A DNA stretch of 37,180 bases from Lachnospiraceae bacterium (GTDB taxonomy: Bacteria > Bacillota > Clostridia > Lachnospirales > Lachnospiraceae). The notes beneath the pieces were generated by a model, which was not told the origin of the DNA, made no database searches, and saw nothing but the letters and a program-made list of their open reading frames with translations. Below, piece after piece: positions 24,529 to 32,488 of this stretch (position 1 is the stretch's first letter; each line of letters opens with the position of its first letter). The stretch lies in the NCBI GenBank assembly GCA_017412055.1, contig JAFQOW010000020.1, positions 1 through 37,180 on the forward strand, in the 5' to 3' direction. The translations under genes were made by a program, and so were the position numbers.

Positions 24529-27409
24529 GGATATAATTGAAATTATATGGAACTTCATAAGGTCGAGAGTATTTATCTTAAGTCTTTTGTGCGCAGGACT
24601 ATATGCTATTTTGATAGTGCGCGTGTTCAATCTACAGATAGTTAATTCTGACAACTATGCTATGGGCTATACACAGATGTCAGAAAAAACAAGATATTCC
24701 ACAGGTACTAGAGGTAATATATATGATGCAGATGGCAATCTGCTGGCATATAATGAGCCTATCTATTCAGTAACTATGGAGGATAAGCTTGAAAGTGGTG
24801 AAACAAAAAGTGATAGTTTAAATGCAATTATCCACAAAACCATAACTCTTATTGAGAAATATAATGATGAAATTATAATGGATTTTCCATTAGTTATGGA
24901 TGAGTTTGGAAGATTATCATTTTCAACAGAGATTTCTGAGAGAAGCAGACTTAGATTTTTAAAGGACATATATGGTACTGAGGAGCTGGATACAGAAGAA
25001 AAACAGTTATCCAAGGAAACTGCTACGGAAGTGTTTGAATACTTATGTGGTGAATTAAAATATGACGTAGATAAGGAACTATATACACCAAAGGATGCTA
25101 TTAAGATAGTTATGATTAGATATAATTTATCTTTAAATGCTTATCAGAAGTATATTTCCACAACTATAGCTAAGAATGTATCCAAGGAAACTGTGGCTGC
25201 CATTTATGAAAATGCTGCAGATATACCTGGCGTAACTATTTCAGAGGATACGAAAAGAGTGTATAATAATGCATTTTATTATTCACTTATCGTAGGTTAC
25301 ACAGGTAAGATAACTGAAGACCAGATGGTTACATTTAACGAGCAAATAGATGATGAAACAAATAAATATGCATTGACTGATATAGTGGGAAAGAATGGTA
25401 TAGAAGCTCAGCTAGAGCTTACCTTAAGCGGTAATAAGGGATATGAAAAGGTGTTCGTTGATAACACTGGTAAGGTTACAAGCATCAATGAATCTAAGGA
25501 TGCTACAGCTGGAAATGATGTATATTTAACTATTAAGTCAGATTATCAGATAGGAATATATCATCTTATAGAGCAAAATTTGGCGAATATTCTTGTCAAC
25601 AACATTGTAAATAGAACTTTAACTGAAAAGGATAAGGAAGAATGGAAGATACATATTAAAGATGTATATTTCCAGATGATTAACAATAATGTGGTTAAGC
25701 TTGAACACTTCAATGATTCTGATTCTACTGAAAATGAGAAAAAGGTTCATAATACAATGTTAAGCCGTAAGGAGAGCATTATAGTAGAGATTAAAGAAGA
25801 GCTTTATAATGATGAAGCAAAGCCACTTAAGAATTTGTCAGAGGAGAAAAATGCATATTATACGTATATTTTTAATATGTTATCAGACCCTTCTTATGGC
25901 AATAATGTAATAGTGAAGGAAAACTTTGCAGAGGATGACGAGGTGTATGCTGAGTGGATGAGAGATAATTTATCTCTTAGAACAATACTTAAGCATTGTG
26001 TAGCATCAAATTATATTGATTTGTCAACTCTTGATTTGGAAAATAATTACGCAGACAGCGATGCGGTTTATGATGCATTAATTGAATTTATAAGTAAGAA
26101 GATACAGGAAAGTGATAAGCAGTTTACAAAGCTTGTATATAAGTACCTTATAGAGGAAGGAAAAATATCTGGTAAACAGATATGCTTGTTGCTCTTTGAT
26201 CAAAACGTTTTAGAGTTTGATTCAAATACTTATAACAGACTTTCACAGGGAAGCTTGGCACCATATGATTTTATGATGAATCAGATAAAAGCGCTTAAAA
26301 TCACACCTGCGCAGATAGCACTTACACCATGTTCAGCATCTGTTACACTGGTAGATGTAGATACAGGAGATGTGCTGGCTATGGTTTCCTATCCAAGCTA
26401 TGATAATAACGTATTTTCTGGCTCTATAGATTACAAATACTGGACAGAATTAAGTGAAGATTTATCAAGTCCGTTGTACAGTAGAGCTACAAAGATGAGA
26501 ACTGCTCCAGGTTCTACATTTAAGCCATTATCGGCAATTGCGGGTATGGAAGAAGGGATTATATCTTCAAGTACGGTTATCAATACTGAAGGTGAATTTA
26601 AGAAGGTTACACCTTCTCCAAAATGTTGGATTTATCCAAGAAGACATGGAGCTATAAACGTTACTAAAGCCATACAGGTATCATGTAACTGTTTCTTCTA
26701 TGAAATAGGATACAGCTTAGCATGTAAGGGAACTGGCAAGTATAACGAGCAACACGGTTTGACGATACTTGAAAAATACGCTGCTATGGTAGGCTTGACA
26801 GAACGTTCAGGTGTAGAGGTTGAAGAATATGCGCCATTGTTTTCAGATACAAACCCAATAGCCAGTGCTATTGGACAGGGTTCTCACAGTTTTACAGGTG
26901 TTCAGCTTGCAAGATATGTGAACACTATTGCAGGAAATGGTCTTAATAGAGAGCTAACTCTCGTTAAAGATATAGTAAGCTATGAAGGCGAAAGTCAGGG
27001 AAAACCTGAAAAAGAGGCTGTTCAGATGGAGGTGGACCCTCACAGCATTGCAACAGCACAGAAAGGTATGCAACAGGCAGGCAGCAATTACAAATTTATA
27101 AAGGATTTGAAATATAAAATTGCGGCAAAGTCTGGTACTGCTCAGGAAAATGCACATAAACCTGACCATGCTACTTTAATAGCTTATGCACCATACGATA
27201 ATCCTGAGATAAGTATGTCTGTAGTTATACAGTATGGTTATACTTCAGATTATAGTATAAAAATTGGATCAGAGGTTGCAAGATTTTATTATGGAGAGTA
27301 TACTTTAGAACAGATACTTGCAGGCAACTCTGATGGGCCTTATATTGAAAAGGCTACAGAAAGTGTACCAAGTGAGAATCCGCCAGCGGAGAACTCACCT
27401 GCACAGTAA
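24521..27409 (+). CDS. mrdA: Penicillin-binding protein 2 (class B transpeptidase), unusually long
   Basis: The elongasome transpeptidase that cross-links peptidoglycan with RodA. After an N-terminal anchor (about 12-35) comes the pedestal domain with RGNIYDADGNLLAYNEP. The transpeptidase domain starts near 605 (VTLVDVDTGDVLAMVSYPSYD), with the active-site serine in GSTFK, the SxN motif as SCN (QVSCNCFFYE) and KSG in AAKSGTAQ. The protein has 962 residues, against roughly 600-720 for common PBP2; the excess lies between about residues 345 and 600 and is charged and helix-prone. Translation starts at a TTG inside mreD, with GAGAGGA upstream; no later ATG would keep the anchor. The tail is Pro/Glu/Ser-rich. 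Confidence 0.92.
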   Translation: MIRDIIEIIWNFIRSRVFILSLLCAGLYAILIVRVFNLQIVNSDNYAMGYTQMSEKTRYSTGTRGNIYDADGNLLAYNEPIYSVTMEDKLESGETKSDSLNAIIHKTITLIEKYNDEIIMDFPLVMDEFGRLSFSTEISERSRLRFLKDIYGTEELDTEEKQLSKETATEVFEYLCGELKYDVDKELYTPKDAIKIVMIRYNLSLNAYQKYISTTIAKNVSKETVAAIYENAADIPGVTISEDTKRVYNNAFYYSLIVGYTGKITEDQMVTFNEQIDDETNKYALTDIVGKNGIEAQLELTLSGNKGYEKVFVDNTGKVTSINESKDATAGNDVYLTIKSDYQIGIYHLIEQNLANILVNNIVNRTLTEKDKEEWKIHIKDVYFQMINNNVVKLEHFNDSDSTENEKKVHNTMLSRKESIIVEIKEELYNDEAKPLKNLSEEKNAYYTYIFNMLSDPSYGNNVIVKENFAEDDEVYAEWMRDNLSLRTILKHCVASNYIDLSTLDLENNYADSDAVYDALIEFISKKIQESDKQFTKLVYKYLIEEGKISGKQICLLLFDQNVLEFDSNTYNRLSQGSLAPYDFMMNQIKALKITPAQIALTPCSASVTLVDVDTGDVLAMVSYPSYDNNVFSGSIDYKYWTELSEDLSSPLYSRATKMRTAPGSTFKPLSAIAGMEEGIISSSTVINTEGEFKKVTPSPKCWIYPRRHGAINVTKAIQVSCNCFFYEIGYSLACKGTGKYNEQHGLTILEKYAAMVGLTERSGVEVEEYAPLFSDTNPIASAIGQGSHSFTGVQLARYVNTIAGNGLNRELTLVKDIVSYEGESQGKPEKEAVQMEVDPHSIATAQKGMQQAGSNYKFIKDLKYKIAAKSGTAQENAHKPDHATLIAYAPYDNPEISMSVVIQYGYTSDYSIKIGSEVARFYYGEYTLEQILAGNSDGPYIEKATESVPSENPPAENSPAQ

Positions 27410-27442
27410 AGTAAGAAAAATTATCGAGAGGAAGGTGAAACA

Positions 27443-28108
27443 TTGAAAAATTCAGTGATGATAAAAGGTAACAAATATGGTATAGTAGTTGTGCTTGATG
27501 AAAGCAAGGAGTTTGATGAACTTATGGAAGAGCTTAAGAATAAGTTTGCAGAATCATCAAAATTTTTCAACAATTCATCATCTATGGCAATCTCTTTTGA
27601 AGGAAAGAAATTATCTTTCGAAGAACAAAGAGAAATCCTTGATATGATAAGTGAAAACACAGAGCTTAATATTGTCTGTGTGATGGATGACACAGATGAA
27701 GAAAAGCATAGAGAATGCGTTGAAAATGCACTTAATGATTCTACTGATGCAGTAGGAGGTCAGTTTTACAAGGGTACTTTGAGAAGTGGACAGGTCCTTG
27801 AAAGTGATTCGAGTATTGTTATCCTAGGAGATGTAAATCCAGGAGCAAAGGTATTATCTGCAGGTAATGTAGTTATACTCGGTTCTTTGAAGGGAACTGT
27901 ATATGCTGGTATTAAGGGTAATCCTAATGCATTTGTGGTTGCTCTTGAGATGTATCCGGTTCAGATTAAAATCGGAGATATTATAGCAAGATGCGCTGAT
28001 AAACCAAAGAAGTCATCGAAGCCAGAAACTAAGATTGCTTATGTGGATGGTGGAAATATCTATATAGAGCCTTTAAATAGAGAGGTTCTTAGCGACTTAA
28101 ATTTTTAA
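27443..28108 (+). CDS. minC: Septum-site-determining protein MinC
   Basis: Inhibits FtsZ polymerisation away from mid-cell, in complex with MinD. 221 residues. The N-terminal FtsZ-inhibiting domain (1-100) is divergent. The C-terminal beta-helix is typical, with FYKGTLRSGQVLESDSSIVI, GDVNPGAKVLSAGNVVILGSLKG and AGIKGNPNAFVVALEM. A TTG start at 27443 is supported by GAGGAAGG about 8 bases before; the next in-frame ATG (27458) lies further from that site. minD and minE follow in order. Confidence 0.93.
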   Translation: MKNSVMIKGNKYGIVVVLDESKEFDELMEELKNKFAESSKFFNNSSSMAISFEGKKLSFEEQREILDMISENTELNIVCVMDDTDEEKHRECVENALNDSTDAVGGQFYKGTLRSGQVLESDSSIVILGDVNPGAKVLSAGNVVILGSLKGTVYAGIKGNPNAFVVALEMYPVQIKIGDIIARCADKPKKSSKPETKIAYVDGGNIYIEPLNREVLSDLNF

Positions 28109-28141
28109 TTATTAACCGTTAAATAGGAGGAAGAAAAAAGA

Positions 28142-28933
28142 ATGAGTGAAGTAATCGTTGTTACATCTGGTAAAGGTGGCGTAGGTAAGACAACTACATC
28201 TGCAAATGTAGGTACAGGTCTTGCAAAATTAGAGTATAAGGTAGTACTTATCGACACAGATATAGGACTTAGAAATCTTGACGTGGTAATGGGTCTTGAG
28301 AATAGAATAGTTTATAATCTTGTTGATGTAGTTGAAGGCAATTGCCGTGCAAAGCAGGCTATGATTAAGGATAAGAGATATCCAAATCTTTATCTTTTAC
28401 CATCAGCTCAGACAAGAGATAAGTCAAGTGTTACACCAGACCAGATGAAGACGCTTGTAGAAGAGTTAAAGGAAGAGTTTGATTACATAATTCTTGATTG
28501 TCCAGCTGGTATCGAGCAGGGCTTCCAGAATGCTATAGCTGCAGCTGATAGAGCTTTAGTTGTTACAACACCTGAGGTTTCAGCTATCAGAGATGCAGAT
28601 AGAATCATTGGTTTATTAGATGCTAATGAGATTAAGAAGGTAGACTTAATCGTTAACCGTCTTAGAATGGATATGGTTAAGAAGGGCGATATGATGTCAA
28701 TTGAAGATGTTGTAGACATTCTTGCTATAGATTTAATTGGTGCTGTTCCAGATGATGAGAATATCGTTATCGCTACAAATCAGGGTGAGCCACTTGTTGG
28801 TAATTCATCACTTGCTGGACAGGCTTATATGAACATTTGTCGCAGAATCATTGGAGAAGAGGTGCCTATGCTTGATTTAGCAGGCGGTACAGGTTTCTTT
28901 TCTAAGATTGCAGGATTGTTTAAGAAGAATTAA
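28142..28933 (+). CDS. minD: Septum-site-determining ATPase MinD
   Basis: A ParA-family ATPase that carries MinC to the membrane. 263 residues. The deviant Walker A GKGGVGKTTT is at about residues 10-19, followed by DTDIGLRNLDVVMG and the Walker B-like YIILDCPAGIEQGF. The amphipathic membrane-targeting helix is visible at the C-terminus (GFFSKIAGLFKKN). AGGAGG precedes the ATG. With MinE present the pair should form an oscillating or polar-gradient system rather than the DivIVA-dependent static type. Confidence 0.97.
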   Translation: MSEVIVVTSGKGGVGKTTTSANVGTGLAKLEYKVVLIDTDIGLRNLDVVMGLENRIVYNLVDVVEGNCRAKQAMIKDKRYPNLYLLPSAQTRDKSSVTPDQMKTLVEELKEEFDYIILDCPAGIEQGFQNAIAAADRALVVTTPEVSAIRDADRIIGLLDANEIKKVDLIVNRLRMDMVKKGDMMSIEDVVDILAIDLIGAVPDDENIVIATNQGEPLVGNSSLAGQAYMNICRRIIGEEVPMLDLAGGTGFFSKIAGLFKKN

Positions 28934-28963
28934 TTATAGCAAAAATGGAAGGGAAAGATAGTT

Positions 28964-29230
28964 ATGAGTATTTTAGATATTTTTAAGAAGAAATCTTCTA
29001 GCAATGTTGCAAAAGATAGATTAAAGCTTCTACTTGTTTCTGATAGAGCGAGTTGCTCACCAGAAGTAATGGAAATGATAAAGAATGATATTATTAAAGT
29101 AATTGCAAAATATATGGAAATCGACTGCGAGGGACTTGATATTCAGATTACAACAACAGAATCTGATGGCGGAAATGGCAATGTTCCAGCTCTTGTAGCT
29201 AATATTCCTATCAAAGAAGTAAGACATTAA
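28964..29230 (+). CDS. minE: Cell division topological specificity factor MinE
   Basis: Stimulates MinD ATPase and displaces MinC so that division can occur at mid-cell. 88 residues, the usual size. The N-terminal membrane and MinD-contact part (MSILDIFKKKSSSNVAKDRLKLLLVSDRA) and the dimerising C-terminal domain (IIKVIAKYMEIDCEGLDIQI) are both recognisable. GGAAGGGAAAG precedes the ATG. Encoded immediately after minD. Confidence 0.95.
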   Translation: MSILDIFKKKSSSNVAKDRLKLLLVSDRASCSPEVMEMIKNDIIKVIAKYMEIDCEGLDIQITTTESDGGNGNVPALVANIPIKEVRH

Positions 29231-29253
29231 TTGAAAGTGAGCTTGTCTAGAAC

Positions 29254-30402
29254 ATGGTAGCATTATTAACAAAGATTAAGGAAAAACTGAAAAGCTATAA
29301 TTATAGACATATAAATGTAAGACTATTTATATGGTTATATGCGTTACTTATTCTTGGACTCAATGTAATCGCCAGTGCCACAAAGTATGATCATTACGAA
29401 TCAAAACAGCTTTTAGGCATTATAGTAGGTTCCGTTGCTATCGTGATTCTTATGCTTATAGATTATCACTTTATACTTAAGTTTTATTGGGTCATTTATT
29501 TTCTTAATTTAGCATTGCTTATTGGTGTTAAGATAATTGGTGAAAATGTAAATGGAGCTCAGCGTTGGGTGACTATAGCCGGTATACAGATACAGCCGTC
29601 TGAGTTTGCAAAGATATTTTTAGTGTTATTTTTTGCAAAGCTTATGCTTAAATATAAAGATAAGCTAAATACATTTAAAATCCTTGCAATATTTGTCATT
29701 ACATTTGCCATACCTTTACTTTTGGTATTTAAACAGCCGGATTTATCAACGAGTATTGTTTTAGTTGTGAGTTTTTGTGTAATAATGTATATAGGCGGTG
29801 TAAGCTATAAGCTAATCGCCAGCTTATTTGCAATAGCAGTGCCTGCGGTAATTATTTTGATATATTTATTATTGCAGCCTAATCAAAAGATTCTTGATGA
29901 GTATCAGTTTAATCGTCTTGTCGGTTTCTATGATGAGGATAACGAAGTGGCAGAACGAATCAACTATCAGCAGGTTAATTCAGAAATGGCTATAGGTTCT
30001 GGTGGCTTATGGGGCAAAGGCCTTCATAATGACAGAGAAGATAGTGTAAAGAATGGTAATTATATCTCAGAGGCTCAGACAGACTTTATATTTACAATTG
30101 TAGGTGAAGAACTGGGATTTGTAGGAACTATGTCTGTCATATGTCTTGTTGCACTTGTTACCTTTGAATGCTTCTATATGGGAGCACATGCTCCAGATAT
30201 AGCAGGTAGAATAATATGTTGTGGTATCGGTGGAATAATAGGTTTCCAAAGCTTCGTCAATATGGGCGTTGCTACAAGATTGCTTCCGAATACCGGACTT
30301 CCGTTACCATTTGTAAGCTATGGACTTAGTTCGTTATTGAGTCTTATGGCTGGTATGGGAGTTATATTTAACGTAGGCTTGCAGCATAAGAAACTATTGT
30401 AA
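29254..30402 (+). CDS. rodA: Peptidoglycan glycosyltransferase RodA (SEDS family)
   Basis: A polytopic membrane protein that polymerises glycan strands with PBP2. 382 residues with about ten hydrophobic spans. SEDS motifs are clear: NGAQRWVTIAGIQIQPSEFAKI near residue 100, the GSGGLWGKGLHND loop, and the C-terminal PNTGLPLPFVSYGLSSLLSLM. I favour RodA over FtsW because it sits with mre, PBP2 and min genes. The ribosome-binding site is weak (GAAAGTGAG, about 13 bases upstream). Confidence 0.9.
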   Translation: MVALLTKIKEKLKSYNYRHINVRLFIWLYALLILGLNVIASATKYDHYESKQLLGIIVGSVAIVILMLIDYHFILKFYWVIYFLNLALLIGVKIIGENVNGAQRWVTIAGIQIQPSEFAKIFLVLFFAKLMLKYKDKLNTFKILAIFVITFAIPLLLVFKQPDLSTSIVLVVSFCVIMYIGGVSYKLIASLFAIAVPAVIILIYLLLQPNQKILDEYQFNRLVGFYDEDNEVAERINYQQVNSEMAIGSGGLWGKGLHNDREDSVKNGNYISEAQTDFIFTIVGEELGFVGTMSVICLVALVTFECFYMGAHAPDIAGRIICCGIGGIIGFQSFVNMGVATRLLPNTGLPLPFVSYGLSSLLSLMAGMGVIFNVGLQHKKLL

Positions 30403-30434
30403 AATAGCATTTATATTTTTGAGAGGTAGTTAAT

Positions 30435-30830
30435 ATGAATATTGGAATAGTTGCACACAATTCAAAAAAGAAATTAATGCAGAATTTCTGCATAGCCTAT
30501 AGAGGTATTTTAAGTAAGCATAATATCTATGCCACTGGCACTACAGGAAGATTAGTTGAAGAGGTGACAAATCTTAATATACACAAGTTTCTAGAAGGAC
30601 ATCTAGGTGGCGTGCAGCAGTTAAGCTCACAGATACTTGATAATCAGATGGACATGCTTATATTCTTTAGAGACCCTATTCAACCAAGAAGTAACGAGCC
30701 AGACTTTAAGGATATATTTAAAGCGTGTGATATGAACAATATTCCGTTGGCTACAAATCTTGCTACAGCAGAGCTTTTGATTAAAGCTCTTGAGCGTGGT
30801 GATTTGGAATGGAGAGAAATATATAAGTAA
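30435..30830 (+). CDS. mgsA: Methylglyoxal synthase homologue with altered active site
   Basis: 131 residues, the normal size. Known MgsA enzymes turn dihydroxyacetone phosphate into methylglyoxal and phosphate. The fold motifs are present (YATGTTGRLVEE, FFRDPIQPRSNEPD, ATNLATAELLI). Three usually conserved residues differ: the AHD motif reads AHN, GGDQQ reads GGVQQ (Asp to Val at about residue 62), and the His in PHEPD reads Asn. The aspartate of FFxDP and the last Asp of the PHEPD motif remain. The lost GGD aspartate is the proposed catalytic base, so the classical activity is doubtful; a regulatory or other phosphate-ligand role is possible. GAGAGG precedes the ATG, and the gene follows rodA by 32 bases. 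Confidence 0.8.
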   Translation: MNIGIVAHNSKKKLMQNFCIAYRGILSKHNIYATGTTGRLVEEVTNLNIHKFLEGHLGGVQQLSSQILDNQMDMLIFFRDPIQPRSNEPDFKDIFKACDMNNIPLATNLATAELLIKALERGDLEWREIYK

Positions 30831-30866
30831 TATGTAGTTTTTGAAAAAAATATAAATTGATAAACA

Positions 30867-30890
30867 AAAAGCACCTGTAAGGGTGCTTTT
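30867..30890. terminator. Bidirectional intrinsic terminator
   Basis: A 9-bp stem (30867-30875 with 30882-30890) with a TGTAAG loop. It is followed by TTTT on the + strand, ending the mgsA transcript, and by TTTTTGTTT on the minus strand, ending the convergent DUF378 gene. The minus-strand tract is the stronger. Confidence 0.8.
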
Positions 30891-30910
30891 GTTGGTATTT
30901 ATAATACCTA

Positions 30911-31123
30911 TTAGTCTGTCATAGCATTTGAAACTCTACCATAGAGGCTTACTAAGTATAAACCAGATAAACCTACGATAGAATATACGATTCTAGAAAG
31001 CATAGACATTTCTCCGAAAAGAAATGATACTAAATCTATTCTAAAAAAACCGATAAGTCCCCAGTTGATTGCACCGATAATGGCAATTGTGAGAACTGTG
31101 TAATCTAAACCTTTAGTGTTCAT
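30911..31123 (-). CDS. DUF378 small membrane protein
   Basis: 70 residues with two membrane spans. The N-terminal LDYTVLTIAIIGAINWGLIGFF and the second span SRIVYSIVGLSGLYLVSLYG are the DUF378 pattern. Its role is unknown. AAGGAGG lies 7 bases before the ATG on the minus strand. It is the only minus-strand gene found in the window, lying between mgsA and the L21 operon; its promoter must lie within about 31130-31230, but I could not pick one with confidence. Confidence 0.85.
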   Translation of the reverse strand: MNTKGLDYTVLTIAIIGAINWGLIGFFRIDLVSFLFGEMSMLSRIVYSIVGLSGLYLVSLYGRVSNAMTD

Positions 31124-31233
31124 GAATATACCTCCTTGATTATCATTTTGATATAGTTATATTGTTAGCTTAAATTTATAATATTATTATGGAAAAATTT
31201 ATAAATTCATTAAGTTTATTTGAATATTTTGCC

Positions 31234-31262
31234 TTGACAAGGCTGTTCTATTGTGTTAGTAT
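31234..31262 (+). promoter_or_regulatory. Promoter of the rplU-prp-rpmA operon
   Basis: A perfect TTGACA (31234-31239), a 17-base spacer and TAGTAT (31257-31262). Transcription would begin near 31269 and include the L21 leader. Confidence 0.75.
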
Positions 31263-31268
31263 GTTCTA

Positions 31269-31356
31269 GTGTGCCGCACAATGAGGTTATAAGTATGTAC
31301 TTTTGTACAACACCGAAATTGGCGAGTATTGTTCACAGGTGTGAACGTTTTAGGAG
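31269..31356 (+). promoter_or_regulatory. Ribosomal protein L21 leader RNA
   Basis: The roughly 90-base leader contains two compact hairpins (31296-31300 with 31305-31309, TTTT loop; and 31331-31336 with 31341-31346, AGGT loop) and the stretch CACCGAAATTGGCGAG just before AGGAGG. Firmicute rplU genes are commonly preceded by an L21 leader motif of this kind, thought to be bound by L21 to repress its own operon. The assignment rests on position and general appearance. Confidence 0.6.
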
Positions 31357-31365
31357 GTGCGAATT

Positions 31366-31674
31366 ATGTACGCAATCATTGCAACAGGTGGAAAGCAGTA
31401 TAAGGTATCAGAAGGCGACATCGTTAATGTAGAATTACTCGGTGTAAACGCTGGTGACAAGTATACTTTTGAACAGGTTCTCCTTGTTGGTGGCGATGAC
31501 GTTAAGGTTGGTGCTCCAACTGTAGCTGGTGCTTCAGTAGAAGCTGACGTTATTGATAACGTTAAGGGCAAGAAAGTTATCGTTTACAAGTACAAGAGAA
31601 AGACTGGCTACCATAAGAAGAATGGTCACAGACAGCAGTACACAGCAGTTAAGATCACAAAGATCAACGCTTAA
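31366..31674 (+). CDS. rplU: 50S ribosomal protein L21
   Basis: 102 residues, the standard length. MYAIIATGGKQYKVSEGD at the start, and the basic rRNA-binding C-terminus YKRKTGYHKKNGHRQQYT, are diagnostic. The ATG at 31366 lies 8 bases after AGGAGG; the in-frame GTG at 31357 overlaps that site and is rejected. Codon use is more selective than in surrounding genes (for example many AAG, GGT and GTT codons), as expected for high expression. The order rplU-prp-rpmA is conserved in Firmicutes. Confidence 0.97.
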   Translation: MYAIIATGGKQYKVSEGDIVNVELLGVNAGDKYTFEQVLLVGGDDVKVGAPTVAGASVEADVIDNVKGKKVIVYKYKRKTGYHKKNGHRQQYTAVKITKINA

Positions 31675-31690
31675 TTATTGCAGATAAGTT

Positions 31691-32023
31691 ATGATAAACG
31701 TAACGATTTTTAGAGATTCATCAGATGAATATCGTGGAGTGTCATTGGTAGGACATGCAGGATATGCAGAATATGGACAGGACATTATATGTGCTGCAGC
31801 ATCCATATTATCTACAAATTTAGTTAATTCTATAGAAAAATTAACTAAGGATAAGATATCCTACAATGTTGATGAAGACACAGGTTTTCTTTCAATGAGC
31901 TTTTGCGGTAAGCAGATTAGTAATGAATCAAAACTTCTGGTTGATTCCTTTATACTTGGAATAGATAGTATTAGGGAGAGCTATGGAGATACTTATATTA
32001 AGATATCTTACAAGGAGGTGTAA
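31691..32023 (+). CDS. prp: Ribosomal-processing cysteine protease Prp
   Basis: 110 residues. The catalytic pair lies in GHAGYAEYGQDIICAAAS: His22 and Cys34, the same positions reported for the S. aureus enzyme. Prp removes the N-terminal extension of L27, which the next gene encodes with that extension present. The two genes are three bases apart. Loss of this protease is lethal in species whose L27 carries the extension. Confidence 0.93.
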   Translation: MINVTIFRDSSDEYRGVSLVGHAGYAEYGQDIICAAASILSTNLVNSIEKLTKDKISYNVDEDTGFLSMSFCGKQISNESKLLVDSFILGIDSIRESYGDTYIKISYKEV

Positions 32024-32026
32024 GTC

Positions 32027-32311
32027 ATGTTAAAGTTGAACCTTCAGTTATTCGCTCATAAAAAGGGTGTTGGTTCTACAAAGAACGGTAGAGATTCAGA
32101 GTCTAAGAGATTAGGCGCTAAGAGAGCTGACGGACAGTTCGTAAAGGCTGGTAACATCCTTTACAGACAGAGAGGAACAAAGATTCATCCAGGTGTTAAC
32201 GTAGGCAAGGGTGGAGATGATACATTATTTGCATTAGTAGATGGTGTTGTTCGTTTCGAGAGAAAGGGTAGAGATAAGAAGCAGGTTTCTATTTACCCAA
32301 CAGCTGAATAG
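32027..32311 (+). CDS. rpmA: 50S ribosomal protein L27 with cleavable N-terminal extension
   Basis: 94 residues. The sequence begins [20 protein letters not shown]; the LQLFA-H junction matches the Firmicute Prp site (LQFFA-S in S. aureus), so the mature protein should begin at residue 10. The remainder ([27 protein letters not shown]) is standard L27, whose N-terminus reaches the peptidyl-transferase centre. CAAGGAGG lies at the end of prp. A strong terminator follows. Confidence 0.97.
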   Translation: MLKLNLQLFAHKKGVGSTKNGRDSESKRLGAKRADGQFVKAGNILYRQRGTKIHPGVNVGKGGDDTLFALVDGVVRFERKGRDKKQVSIYPTAE

Positions 32312-32330
32312 TTATTTATAAAAATCAAGT

Positions 32331-32359
32331 CGCAGTTACTTATGTAACTGCGATTTTTT
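32331..32359 (+). terminator. Intrinsic terminator of the rplU operon
   Basis: A perfect 9-bp stem (32331-32339 with 32344-32352), TTAT loop, followed by A and six T. It is a strong terminator on the + strand. Confidence 0.9.
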
Positions 32360-32488
32360 GTCGTATTTGCTAGACATAATCTTTATTTTAGTATAGAATA
32401 ATAATGGTTTTATATGCTTAAAAGTAATTATTTTATGAAACGTATTTAACTTGGTATATATTTGATTTTGCAAGCTAGGAGGAAAATT

